Assembly (NCBI GenBank): GCA_036267955.1
Contig: DATAVB010000124.1
Location: 1-64,000, forward strand
Length of the DNA: 64,000 nucleotides
Source of the DNA: DATAVB01 sp036267955
GTDB taxonomy: Bacteria; Actinomycetota; Actinomycetes; Mycobacteriales; QHCD01
Direction: 5' to 3'
The notes beneath the pieces were generated by a model, which was not told the origin of the DNA, searched no databases, and saw only the letters and a program-made list of their open reading frames with translations. The position numbers and the translations under genes are program-made. The stretch's first letter is position 1. Every line of letters begins with the position of its first letter. Shown here piece by piece: positions 44,490-52,953 of this stretch.

Positions 44490-44852
44490 CGAAAGACGTA
44501 CTGCCGGTAGACCTCGTCGATGAATTGCGGGACGACCTCGACCGCAGTCTCGGCGTCAACCACCAGCCCGATGCGCAGGCCGAGCTACAGCTGCGGATGT
44601 TCGAGACGAGTCGGGCCAACCTCAGCCTCTTCGACCGCGAGCCGATTGTCACCTTCGCCGAACGCCTTATCGGGGACGACCGGCCGGCTTTCGGCGCCGA
44701 TCACGTCCATGTCATCCACAACAATTCGTTTCCGGACCCGGCCCGGCCCGGGAATATCCAGCTGGCATCAGGACGAGCCGCCGTACTACGTCTATGCCAA
44801 CCCGCGCCTCAAGCGCCTGCTCGGATTTCTCCCGGCCGGCCCGTACGGATAG
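44486..44852 (+). pseudogene. Broken phytanoyl-CoA dioxygenase gene
   Basis: A GTG at 44486 overlapping the AraC stop opens a PhyH-like frame: VTKDVLPVDLVDELRDDLDR, AELQLRMFETSRANLSLFDR, HVHVIHNNSFPDPARPGN. Near 44762 the match moves to another frame, where the metal motif appears (WHQDEPPYYVYANPRLKRLL), and the reading then stops at 44852. The second half with the distal His and Arg is absent. Both a frameshift and a 3' truncation are needed, so it is not functional. Confidence 0.75.
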
Positions 44853-44912
44853 TCGCCTGAACATCATTGGCGACAAGGTGCAGCAGCGTCGGTGCGTCTA
44901 TCACGTAGCGGG

Positions 44913-45560
44913 TCATCTCGGCACCTCAGATATCCGCGGCGGCCGCTTTTCCCGGCGTCGTTGCACCAGCAGGCTCAGCGGCGAAACCGCCGCCCACAGC
45001 ACGAACGCCCAGGCGGTGGCGAATGCCACCGGAATGGATATCAGAAACACGACGATGAAGACGAGGCCACGCACGTTGTCCGGTTGACGGACCGCCTCAG
45101 GGGCGTCCGGACGCAGCAGGTCCAGGCGGCTGAACTCACGGTTCAGCAGCATGAGGCACGCCGAGGCGATGACCTGGATCAGCGCGTAGATGCCGAAGCG
45201 GACACCGAAGCCGCCGTCGCTCGTCAGTATTCGGGTCGCGAACGGCGTCAGAACCACCATCAGGAGCCAGAGCATGTTCAGCCGGCCGACGGCGCCACCC
45301 AACCGGGCCACGTACCGGAAGGTGCGGCGATGCCCGGACCAGTGGTTCCCGATGACCAGGAAGCTGATCAGGAACGCGAGATACTCGCTCCACTGATCGT
45401 GCAGTGCGCGCAGGAAATCGATGTTGCTGGTGCCATCGGTGGTATGCGGCACCGGGAGGGCGAGCGCAAGCAGCGTGATCGCGATGGCGACCACGGCGTC
45501 CGAGAAGAAGATCACCCGCTGGGCGGCTTCGACCTCTGGATCCGCGGCGGGATCGGTCAC
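44913..45560 (-). CDS. TMEM175-like (DUF1211) potassium channel
   Basis: This 215-residue membrane protein has the family motif RVIFFSDAVVAIAITLLALAL at its start (the FSD motif in span 1) and five to six spans, with NHWSGHRRTFRYV after span 2. Bacterial TMEM175 homologues form tetrameric K+ channels. The start is a GTG at 45560 with GGGAG upstream. It lies downstream of katG, separated by a perfect hairpin. Confidence 0.85.
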   Translation of the reverse strand: MTDPAADPEVEAAQRVIFFSDAVVAIAITLLALALPVPHTTDGTSNIDFLRALHDQWSEYLAFLISFLVIGNHWSGHRRTFRYVARLGGAVGRLNMLWLLMVVLTPFATRILTSDGGFGVRFGIYALIQVIASACLMLLNREFSRLDLLRPDAPEAVRQPDNVRGLVFIVVFLISIPVAFATAWAFVLWAAVSPLSLLVQRRREKRPPRISEVPR

Positions 45561-45627
45561 GGCAGCTACTCCCGACTCGCGATGAGTTGTACGTCGATCC
45601 GGAGAGTAACGACCGCGAAGATCGGAT

Positions 45628-45660
45628 GTTCGGGCCGGCCGCCGAGCGGCCGGCCCGAAC
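45628..45660. terminator. Terminator after katG
   Basis: Perfect 15-bp arms GTTCGGGCCGGCCGC and GCGGCCGGCCCGAAC with a 3-nt loop begin 8 bp after the katG stop. No T-tract. Confidence 0.75.
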
Positions 45661-45667
45661 ACCGGGA

Positions 45668-47920
45668 TCAGGAGCGGTCGAACCGATCGAGGTTCATGAC
45701 CTTGTCCCACGCGGCCACGAAGTCCTGCACGAACTTCGCCCGGGCGTCGTCGCTCGCGTAGACCTCCGCGAGTGCCCGCAGCTCGGAGTTCGAGCCGAAG
45801 ACGAGGTCAACGCGGCTGCCGGTCCACTTGAGCTCGCCCGTGGCGGAATCGCGGCCTTCGAAGGTCGATGAGCGGTCCGCGTCGGCTGAATCGCCGGCCG
45901 TCGCGCTCCACGTGGTGCCCAGGTCGAGCAGGTTCACGAAGAAGTCGTTGGTCAGCGACCCTGGCGTCGAGGTGAAGACACCCAGCGGCGACTGCTGGAA
46001 ATTCGCACCCAGGACCCGCAGACCGCCGACGAGCACGGTCAGCTGGGGAGCGCTCAGGGTCAGCAGGTTCGCCCGGTCGAGCAGGAGGTACTCGGCCGGC
46101 AGCCGGTGCCCCTTCCCGAGATAGTTACGGAACCCGTCCACAGTCGGCTCGAGCGCCGCGAAGGACTCCACGTCGGTCTGGTCCTGCGTGGCGTCCGTAC
46201 GTCCCGGGGTGAACGGGACCTGGACGTCGTGGCCGGCACTCTTGGCGGCCTGCTCGACCGCCGCGGACCCGCCGAGCACGATCAGATCGGCGAGCGAGAT
46301 CCGCGTGCCACCGGTCTGGGCGCCGTTGAAGTCCTCCTGGATCCGCTCCAACGCGCTCAGTGCGGTCGCCAGCTCGTCGGGACCGTTGACCTCCCAGCCC
46401 CGCTGCGGCTCGAGACGGATGCGAGCCCCGTTGGCGCCGCCGCGCTTGTCACTGCCGCGGAACGTCGATGCGGACGCCCACGCCGTCGACACCAGCTGAG
46501 AGACGGAGAGTCCCGAATCGAGGATCTTGCTCTTGAGTGCGGCGATGTCGGCCGCTCCGACGAGCTCATGGGTGATGGCCGGCACGGGGTCCTGCCAGAG
46601 CAGCGTCTCCTGCGGCACGAGTGGCCCGAGGTAGCGCTCGATCGGGCCCATGTCGCGGTGCGTCAGCTTGTACCAGGCCCGGGCGAACGCGTCCGCGAAC
46701 TCCTCCGGGTTCTCGTAGAACCGGCGCGAGATGGGCTCGTAGATCGGGTCGAACCGCAGCGCGAGGTCCGTGGTCAGCATGCCCGGGGCGCGGTTGAGCG
46801 TGCCATCTTCCGGGTCCGGAACGGTGTTCTTCGCCTTTCCGTCCTTCGGCGTCCACTGGTTCGCACCCGCCGGGCTCTGGGTCAGCTCCCACTCGTATTC
46901 GAACAGGTTGTGGAAGAACCAGTTGCTCCACTTCGCCGGCGTCGGGGTCCAGGTGACCTCGATGCCGCTGGTGATCGTGTCGCGACCCTTGCCGCTGCCG
47001 AACGTGTTCTTCCAACCGAGGCCCTGCTGCTCGAGCGGTGCGCCCTCAGGCTCGGGGCCGATGTACTGGTCGGGGTCGGCCGCGCCATGGGTCTTGCCGA
47101 AGGTGTGCCCGCCGGCGATCAGCGCAATGGTCTCCTCGTCGTTCATCGCCATCCGCCGGAACGTCTCGCGGATGTCCCGAGCCGAGGCGAGCGGGTCCGG
47201 GGTGCCGTTCGGGCCCTCGGGATTGACGTAGATGAGGCCCATCTGGACGGCGGCCAGCGGATCTTCGAGCTGCCGGTCACCGGTGTACCGCTCGTCGCCG
47301 AGCCAGGTGTCCTCCGGGCCCCAGTAGACGTCCTCGTCCGGCTCCCAGACGTCCTCCCGGCCGCCGGCGAAGCCGAACGTCTTGAAGCCCATCGTCTCCA
47401 GCGCGCGGTTGCCCGTGAAGATCAACAGGTCGGCCCACGAGACCTTGCGGCCGTACTTCTGCTTGACCGGCCAGAGCAGCCGGCGCGCCTTGTCCAGGCT
47501 CGCGTTGTCCGGCCAACTGTTCAGCGGAGCGAACCGCTGCATGCCGGCACCGGCGCCGCCGCGGCCGTCGCTGATCCGGTACGTGCCCGCGCTGTGCCAC
47601 GCCATCCGGATCATGAACGGGCCGTAGGTGCCGAAGTCGGCGGGCCACCAATCCTGCGACGCGGTCAGCGTCGCGTCGACGTCCCTGGCCAGGGCGTCGA
47701 GATCCACGGTCCTGAACTCCGCGGCATAGTCGAAGTCCGCACCCATGGGATTGGCAACGGCCGGGTGTTTCCGGAGGATCGAGAGGTTGAGGTGGTTCGG
47801 CCACCAGACTCGATTCCCCACGCCCTCGGTCGGATGGGTGACGCGGTGGGCGACCGGACAGAGACCTTCGCTCTCCTCCGAGTTCATGTCTCCGACGACT
47901 GCATCATGGTTCTCAGGCAC
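45668..47920 (-). CDS. katG: Catalase-peroxidase KatG
   Basis: This 750-residue bifunctional haem enzyme removes H2O2 and organic peroxides. The distal site is intact: Arg105, Trp108 and His109 in RMAWHSAGTYR. The Tyr of the Met-Tyr-Trp adduct lies in GLIYVNPEGPNG, and the proximal haem His in AGGHTFGKTHGA. The second, haem-less C-terminal domain is present, so length is normal. The start is a GTG at 47920 with AAAGGA upstream. furA ends 28 bp before it, giving the classic furA-katG operon regulated by peroxide. Confidence 0.97.
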   Translation of the reverse strand: MPENHDAVVGDMNSEESEGLCPVAHRVTHPTEGVGNRVWWPNHLNLSILRKHPAVANPMGADFDYAAEFRTVDLDALARDVDATLTASQDWWPADFGTYGPFMIRMAWHSAGTYRISDGRGGAGAGMQRFAPLNSWPDNASLDKARRLLWPVKQKYGRKVSWADLLIFTGNRALETMGFKTFGFAGGREDVWEPDEDVYWGPEDTWLGDERYTGDRQLEDPLAAVQMGLIYVNPEGPNGTPDPLASARDIRETFRRMAMNDEETIALIAGGHTFGKTHGAADPDQYIGPEPEGAPLEQQGLGWKNTFGSGKGRDTITSGIEVTWTPTPAKWSNWFFHNLFEYEWELTQSPAGANQWTPKDGKAKNTVPDPEDGTLNRAPGMLTTDLALRFDPIYEPISRRFYENPEEFADAFARAWYKLTHRDMGPIERYLGPLVPQETLLWQDPVPAITHELVGAADIAALKSKILDSGLSVSQLVSTAWASASTFRGSDKRGGANGARIRLEPQRGWEVNGPDELATALSALERIQEDFNGAQTGGTRISLADLIVLGGSAAVEQAAKSAGHDVQVPFTPGRTDATQDQTDVESFAALEPTVDGFRNYLGKGHRLPAEYLLLDRANLLTLSAPQLTVLVGGLRVLGANFQQSPLGVFTSTPGSLTNDFFVNLLDLGTTWSATAGDSADADRSSTFEGRDSATGELKWTGSRVDLVFGSNSELRALAEVYASDDARAKFVQDFVAAWDKVMNLDRFDRS

Positions 47921-47948
47921 GGGAATCCTTTCCAGATCAGGGGTGTGC

Positions 47949-48443
47949 TCAGGAGCTGGGTGCGCTGGAGGTACTTGATGTGTTGGATGTGCTGGATGTG
48001 TTGGATGTGCTGGATGTGCTGGATGTGTTGGAACAGTTGGGGCACAGGCCCCAGTAGGTGACTTCGGCCTCGTCGATCACGAAGCCGTGATTGTCGGACG
48101 GGGTCAGGCACGGGGTGGTGTCGACGGCGCAGTCGACGTCGGCGATGGCACCACACAACCGGCACACGACATGGTGGTGGTTGTCCCCGACCCGCGACTC
48201 GTAGCGGGCCACGGAGCCCGCCGGCTCGATGCGCCGCACCAGGCCTTTGGCCGTCAGCGCTCGCAACACGTCGTAAACGGCCTGGTGGGACACCTCGCCG
48301 AGATCCGCCCGCGCGGCACCGATGATCTGGTCCGTATCGGCATGCGGATGGTCATACACGGCGCTCAGCACCGCCACCCGGGGACGCGTGACGCGTAGGG
48401 CCGCGCCGCGCAGCAGCTGCTCGACTTCCAACCTCGTGGGCAT
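47949..48443 (-). CDS. furA: Fur-family peroxide regulator, FurA/CatR type
   Basis: This 164-residue metalloregulator represses katG until oxidised. The winged helix (LRVTRPRVAVLSAVYDHPH; VSHQAVYDVLRALTAKGL) and the metal/redox motifs (NHHHVVCRLCG and WGLCPNC) are present. The ATG at 48443 has GGGGAC upstream. After the last CPNC the family normally ends within a few residues. Here a 25-residue Ser/Thr/Asn tail follows, encoded by a 9-bp tandem repeat, so tail length may vary among strains. Confidence 0.92.
   Translation of the reverse strand: MPTRLEVEQLLRGAALRVTRPRVAVLSAVYDHPHADTDQIIGAARADLGEVSHQAVYDVLRALTAKGLVRRIEPAGSVARYESRVGDNHHHVVCRLCGAIADVDCAVDTTPCLTPSDNHGFVIDEAEVTYWGLCPNCSNTSSTSSTSNTSSTSNTSSTSSAPSS
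47965..48036. repeat. 9-bp tandem repeat at the 3' end of furA
   Basis: Five exact units of TTGGATGTG or CTGGATGTG (47983-48027) are flanked by degenerate units. On the furA strand they encode (Asn/Ser)-Thr-Ser triplets. Unit length is a multiple of three, so copy changes would not break the frame. Confidence 0.85.
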
Positions 48444-48763
48444 GTCCCCAGTGTGGTGCCTCTTTCTGGAATCAGTCAAGAGCACGGCCCACCCGGCGCG
48501 TCGTCAATCCTGTCCCGTTACCTTGATCATGGCGGAGTTGAGCCCAGCATGGTGGGTATGCCGGCACCATGATCATGGGCCGGCAATAGCGAACTGCACC
48601 GGTTATCGAATGACTATTCCTGAGGAATTCAACGGTTTATCAGTGGCCGCACCCTAGTGTTAGCACCCCGCGTTAGCACTCCTGACGGCGCGCGGGGTCC
48701 ATGCCATGCTTCTCAGTGACGGACATCAGGAAAGTCAGTACTCTCGGGGGAGTTGGTGACAAA
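48444..48763. other. Spacer between furA and the ScyD-like gene
   Basis: No gene is seen. It holds a nested palindrome: TGATCATGG (48524-48532) pairs with CCATGATCA (48568-48576), and around the second copy GCCGGC-type arms flank the self-complementary CCATGATCATGG (48560-48585). It also contains the promoters for furA and the rightward gene, which I could not place with confidence. Confidence 0.5.
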
Positions 48764-49864
48764 GTGCGCATCATCCGATCAAAGGGTGGCGCCGCGGTCG
48801 CTGTGACCACGGCAGCGCTCATTCCATTCGCAGCCTCACCGGCATTCGCGAATGCACCGAATAACCATGGCCATTCACTCCATGTAATCAAGACTCTATC
48901 GTCGAATTTCGTCGGCCCGCTGCAATTCGCCGTTTCCGGCAGAAATGTATTTGTCGCGGACTCATTCACCTCAACGCTCAACCTGATCGGCCGCAGCGCA
49001 CCATTGGCGACCGGTCCGGATCCCAGCACCGGCGGGGACCTCGCCGGCGTCGCCGTGGATCCGCACAGCCGGGCGCTCGCGTACACATCGTCGAACGGCG
49101 ACCACTCGAGCACGAAGCTGACGATCCTGCAGCACGGCCGACGTCCGGTGGTGGCCGACCTGTCCGGATTCGAGAAGCGGCACAACCCGGACGGCCGGGT
49201 CCAGTACGGCGTCCGGCATCCGAGCAAGTGCGTCTCGGATGCGCTTGCCGCCCAGGATGTTCCGGCCTCCTACCGCGGCACCCTGGACTCGCATCCGTAC
49301 TCGGTCACACCGATCGGGCACGGCGCATGGGCGGTGGCGGATGCCGGGGCCAACGACATCGTCAGGGTCGATCGCCACGGTCATGTTTCGCTCATCTCCG
49401 TGCTCCCCAGCCAGCCGGTCAAGATCTCGGCCGCGTTCGCCGCGGCAAACAAGCTGCCGGACTGCGTGATCGGCGTTACGTACAAGTTCGAGCCGGTGCC
49501 GACCGACGTCGAAACCGGACCCCGCGGACGGCTCTACGTGACCACCCTGCCGGGTGGCCCCGAGGGTCCGGAAGGCGGCAACCCGGGCAGTGTCTACACG
49601 ATTGATCGCTGGGGCACCGCGCACCGCATCGCCACCGGATTCGCCGGAGCGACGAACCTGGCCATCGACAACCGCGGCACCATCTACGTCGCCGAGATCT
49701 CGGCGGGACGGCTGTCGACGATCTGGCACGGCCAGCCGAAGCCGGTGCTGTCCCTGCCGGGTGTGGTGGCCGTCGAGTACGCCAACGGGCACCTCTACGC
49801 CTCGACCGCGCCAGCCGCGGCCGGTGCGGAAGGCCCGGGAACGGTGGTCCTATTGGGCCGCTGA
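48764..49864 (+). CDS. Secreted ScyD/ScyE-family propeller protein
   Basis: This protein has 366 residues if started at the GTG at 48764 (GGGGGAG upstream); an ATG at 48701 would add 21 residues before the signal. The signal peptide ends FAASPAFA. The mature part has NHL/SMP30-like propeller blades (GPLQFAVSGRNVFVADSFTS, then NLAIDNRGTIYVAEISAGRL). ScyD/ScyE-like proteins are widespread secreted propellers without a known activity in actinobacteria. A good terminator follows. Confidence 0.78.
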   Translation: MRIIRSKGGAAVAVTTAALIPFAASPAFANAPNNHGHSLHVIKTLSSNFVGPLQFAVSGRNVFVADSFTSTLNLIGRSAPLATGPDPSTGGDLAGVAVDPHSRALAYTSSNGDHSSTKLTILQHGRRPVVADLSGFEKRHNPDGRVQYGVRHPSKCVSDALAAQDVPASYRGTLDSHPYSVTPIGHGAWAVADAGANDIVRVDRHGHVSLISVLPSQPVKISAAFAAANKLPDCVIGVTYKFEPVPTDVETGPRGRLYVTTLPGGPEGPEGGNPGSVYTIDRWGTAHRIATGFAGATNLAIDNRGTIYVAEISAGRLSTIWHGQPKPVLSLPGVVAVEYANGHLYASTAPAAAGAEGPGTVVLLGR

Positions 49865-49883
49865 GCCGGTCGAGGTAACGAAA

Positions 49884-49917
49884 AGCGAGGCCGGTCCCAC
49901 TCGGGGCCGGCCTCGCT
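49884..49917. terminator. Bidirectional terminator
   Basis: Arms AGCGAGGCCGGTCCC and GGGGCCGGCCTCGCT (one G-T pair) with a 4-nt loop lie between the convergent propeller and MFS genes. Confidence 0.8.
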
Positions 49918-49932
49918 GCTGTCGCCGTCGAC

Positions 49933-51360
49933 CTACCAGCCGCCGCGGTGATCGGGCACCAGAAAGATCAACGGGACGATAAAGGCGATGATGACGGCGA
50001 ACGCGATGAGCACATGGGCCTGCGCGATGCCCGGATTGGCGCTGCGGGCCAGGATCGCGGTCGTGATCGACACGGACATGATCGACCCACACTGGCGGAA
50101 CATGCCGCGCAGTCCGCTGATCCCGGCAATCTGGTCCGGCGCCAACTGCATGCTGGCGTTGTTCGCCGCCGGCATCCCGAGCCCCATGCCGATACCCGTG
50201 ATGGCCGCGGTGGCCGCCAGCCACATGTAGGCGGACAGCCCGTGCGGCTGCATCGCCATGAACAACAGACCGACCCCCACCGTGAGGAAACCGACGATCA
50301 TCGGCAGCCGGTAACCGGTTCTTCGCAGCGCCATCACGGCCAACCCGGCGACGCAGATCATCCCGACCGCCCGCGCGGTCAGCAGGGTGCCCGCCTGCAG
50401 GGTGTGGATGTGGTAGCGCTCCTCGGCATACAGCGGGACGAGCGCGCCGAATCCCAGCGCGGCGCTGCCGTACAGGAAGTTGATCGCGTTCATCACGCCG
50501 AAACCCTTCCCGTGCAGCAGCCGGATCGGGATGAACGGCTCGGCGGCCCGCCGGGCGTGCCGGATGAACAGCACGATGGCGGCGATCGCGACGGCCTCGC
50601 AACCGAGGAACACCGGGTCCCAGATCGGCCGGCCGCCGGTGCCCAGGTAGGTGATGCCGAACATGGCGGTGATCAGCAAGAGCGCCAGGAGCAGCACTCC
50701 GGGCAGGTCGGTCTTGGCAGCGACCTTGCGGTCGCTGTGCGGGATGAAGCGCGACCCGAGAACGAGCAGCACGATTCCGATCGGCACGTTGACCAGGAAG
50801 ATGCCGCGCCAGGACCAGTAGGTCACGAAGACACCGCCGATGATCGGCCCGACTATGCCGCCGATCGGGAAGATGCTGGTGAACATGCCGAGCGCCCGGT
50901 CCCGGTCCCGGCCGAACTGATCGGAGACGATCCCGCTGGCCGAGGGCATGAACGCTCCCCCGCCGAGCGCCTGCAGGGCGCGCAGCGGTAGGAGCAGATA
51001 GATGCTGTTGGCGAATCCGCAGAGCAGCGAGGTCGTGGTGAACAGCACGACGGCGCCGAGAAAGATCTTCTTGCGGCCGTACTGGTCGCTGATCCGGCCG
51101 GCCAGCGGCATGGCCACGATTTGGCCCAGCGAGTAGATCGTGATCGTCCAACCGCTCCAGTTGATCCGCGCGTGCAGGTCATGCTGAATCGCGTTGAGCG
51201 CGGTGGAGACGATCGTCTGGTCGACCGACGCCATGAAGAGGGCCAGCGACACGATCGCGAAGACCAACCGGCGCCGCGGCAGTGGGTCGTCATTCCGGCC
51301 GGCGGCACCGTGCGGCGTGTTCGACGGTGTGGACGAGTCCCGCAGTGATGGCGCCGACAT
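49933..51360 (-). CDS. DHA2-family (EmrB/QacA) MFS transporter
   Basis: This 475-residue exporter has about 14 spans. SVDQTIVSTALNAIQHDLHA in span 1 and GRISDQYGRKKIFLGAVVL (motif A) are clear. It probably exports a drug or metabolite. It lies downstream of the response regulator gene with 168 bp between them. A 14-bp palindrome at 51431-51444 in that gap is a possible operator, but no repressor gene is adjacent. Confidence 0.88.
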   Translation of the reverse strand: MSAPSLRDSSTPSNTPHGAAGRNDDPLPRRRLVFAIVSLALFMASVDQTIVSTALNAIQHDLHARINWSGWTITIYSLGQIVAMPLAGRISDQYGRKKIFLGAVVLFTTTSLLCGFANSIYLLLPLRALQALGGGAFMPSASGIVSDQFGRDRDRALGMFTSIFPIGGIVGPIIGGVFVTYWSWRGIFLVNVPIGIVLLVLGSRFIPHSDRKVAAKTDLPGVLLLALLLITAMFGITYLGTGGRPIWDPVFLGCEAVAIAAIVLFIRHARRAAEPFIPIRLLHGKGFGVMNAINFLYGSAALGFGALVPLYAEERYHIHTLQAGTLLTARAVGMICVAGLAVMALRRTGYRLPMIVGFLTVGVGLLFMAMQPHGLSAYMWLAATAAITGIGMGLGMPAANNASMQLAPDQIAGISGLRGMFRQCGSIMSVSITTAILARSANPGIAQAHVLIAFAVIIAFIVPLIFLVPDHRGGW

Positions 51361-51430
51361 TCGCTAGCCGTCCCATTCCGAGTGCGGGGCTGTAGGTGGA
51401 CAGGATCAGGGCTCGCCCCATAGTTTCACG

Positions 51431-51444
51431 CACTAATGATAGTG
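51431..51444. promoter_or_regulatory. Palindrome upstream of the MFS gene
   Basis: CACTA and TAGTG flank ATGA, about 75 bp before the MFS start. It has the size of a TetR/MarR-type site. Confidence 0.4.
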
Positions 51445-51528
51445 ACCCGATGTCCGCGGCACGAAAGACTGTGACACGGCTGACTGGCACGAGCCCGGTC
51501 CGCTCGGCTCACGACCGGTGTTCTGTCC

Positions 51529-52239
51529 TTATCCGGTCCCGAGCCGGTAGCCCACGCCGCGCACGGTCCGGATCCACCGCCCGCTGCGCGAGTCGTCGCC
51601 GAGCTTGCGCCGCAGGTTGCCCAGGTGCACCTCGACGAGGTGCCCGTCCCCGACCCACTCGGTGCTCCACACCTCACGCAGCAGCGCGTCGCGCGACCAG
51701 ACCCGGCGCGGGTTGCTCAACAGGGTCGCCAGCAGGTCGAACTCGGTGCGGGTCAGGTCCAGCTCGCGTTCGGCCAGCGTGGCCACCCGGGTCTCGAGGT
51801 CGACCTCCAGCGCTCCCAGCTGGCGCACCGCGGTCGGCTCAGCCGGTGGCGGGGGCTGCTGCACCCGCCGCTGGCGGCGCAGGATCGCGGTGGCCCGGGC
51901 CCGGAGTTCCGGCATGCTGAATGGGGTGGTGAGGTAGTCGTCGACGCCGATTTCTTCGTCGGCCAGCCGACCGATGTCCTCCGACCGCGACGACAGCATG
52001 ATCACGTACGCATCGCTGTGTGCCCGCAGCTCCCGGCAGAGTTCGACACCGTCCACATCGGGCAGACCCATATTCAGCGTGACCAGATCGGGGCTGAACT
52101 TCCGGGCGAGCTCTAACCCGGTGCGGCCCGACGGCGTCGCCTGTACCGAGAAGCCGGCCTGCCCGAGCGCCTCGACCAGCAGCTCGCGTACGTCGGCCTG
52201 CTCCTCGACCACGAGGGCCCGACTGTCCTGTTCATGCAC
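51529..52239 (-). CDS. OmpR-type response regulator lacking the phospho-acceptor Asp
   Basis: This 236-residue protein has an N-terminal receiver domain and a C-terminal winged helix (LDLTRTEFDLLATLLSNPRRVWSR, then LVEVHLGNLRRKLGDD). The receiver is degenerate at key positions. The Asp that receives phosphate is Asn56 (VTLNMGLPDVDG), the conserved Lys is Thr105 (DDYLTTPFS), and the acidic pair reads Glu13-Gln14. Codons AAT and ACC were checked in the DNA. The DNA-binding domain looks normal. No histidine kinase is nearby. It starts at a GTG at 52239 with TACTCT 6 nt upstream, so it is probably leaderless. It likely works without phosphorylation. Confidence 0.88.
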   Translation of the reverse strand: MHEQDSRALVVEEQADVRELLVEALGQAGFSVQATPSGRTGLELARKFSPDLVTLNMGLPDVDGVELCRELRAHSDAYVIMLSSRSEDIGRLADEEIGVDDYLTTPFSMPELRARATAILRRQRRVQQPPPPAEPTAVRQLGALEVDLETRVATLAERELDLTRTEFDLLATLLSNPRRVWSRDALLREVWSTEWVGDGHLVEVHLGNLRRKLGDDSRSGRWIRTVRGVGYRLGTG

Positions 52240-52545
52240 ATGCTCAGAGTAATGCCTGGTATGCGGAGAGTGCTCGCTGCAGCGCCCGCGGAGCGAAAAT
52301 ATGACGTCGAGGGCCCGGAAATCTGCCAGCCAGGCCGACCGCCGCGTCCGGAGTCCAGTTAGGACACAGCTCGACCGGACGGCCCGCCCGCGATCGTCCA
52401 CTCTGGACCGCCGTCCGGCGCCGGTCACCGAACGACAACCTCAAGAAAGGCGCAAGGTTGCGCGCAGCGTAGTCAAGTCCTGACTCAATGCTGCGATGCT
52501 CAACGCACGCACTCCACTACAGAGTGACAGCACGGGGGGAAAGTC
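52240..52545. other. Divergent promoter region
   Basis: It holds the leaderless promoter of the response regulator (AGAGTA at 52246-52251, read as TACTCT on the minus strand) and, before the small gene at 52546, an inverted repeat AGTCA/TGACT with a 5-nt centre (52471-52485). No other gene is apparent. Confidence 0.45.
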
Positions 52546-52812
52546 ATGTTGGACTGGCAGTTGGGCCGTTCGCCGACCATCGCGTCGCCAGGAACCGGGA
52601 CAGCACCGACCACAGTGGACTCCATCAAGCGTTTCGCCGGGCAATCCGGGGTTTATCAGGTGCTCTGGCACGACGGACGGCGCAGGCGAACAATACTCGT
52701 GGCGATAGACCAATGGAGCACCGCGGACCAGACCGTCGCTGATGCGGTTGCCCGCTCAAGCCACGCAGTCGGGCCAGTACGTGTCGTAGTGCCGCCTCGC
52801 GCCTGGCGCTGA
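52546..52812 (+). CDS. Small protein of unknown function (88 residues)
   Basis: The ATG at 52546 has GGGGGGAAAG at good spacing. The product (MLDWQLGRSPTIAS, then GVYQVLWHDGRRRRTILVAI and QTVADAVARSSHAVG) is soluble with two likely beta-strands and a helix. I recognise no family. Codon use fits a real gene (GC-rich third positions). It is divergent from the atypical response regulator, whose product may bind the shared spacer. Confidence 0.5.
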   Translation: MLDWQLGRSPTIASPGTGTAPTTVDSIKRFAGQSGVYQVLWHDGRRRRTILVAIDQWSTADQTVADAVARSSHAVGPVRVVVPPRAWR

Positions 52813-52953
52813 CACCCAAGAGCACGGCAGCTCGATGAAACCGGGCGCTCCCCAACACGGCCGGTCGGGATGTCGTGGAATCTGGGCGCAGCGTCGCGCC
52901 CACCGTCCGGTGGCGGCGGACCACCCCCAAAGGTCCGCTGCCGCCGCACGGCA

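Noticed and set aside
46106..48061. 651-residue open frame on the plus strand opposite katG and furA
   Set aside because: It mirrors the strongly coding katG frame (high-GC antisense frame), has no recognisable domain and no ribosome site.
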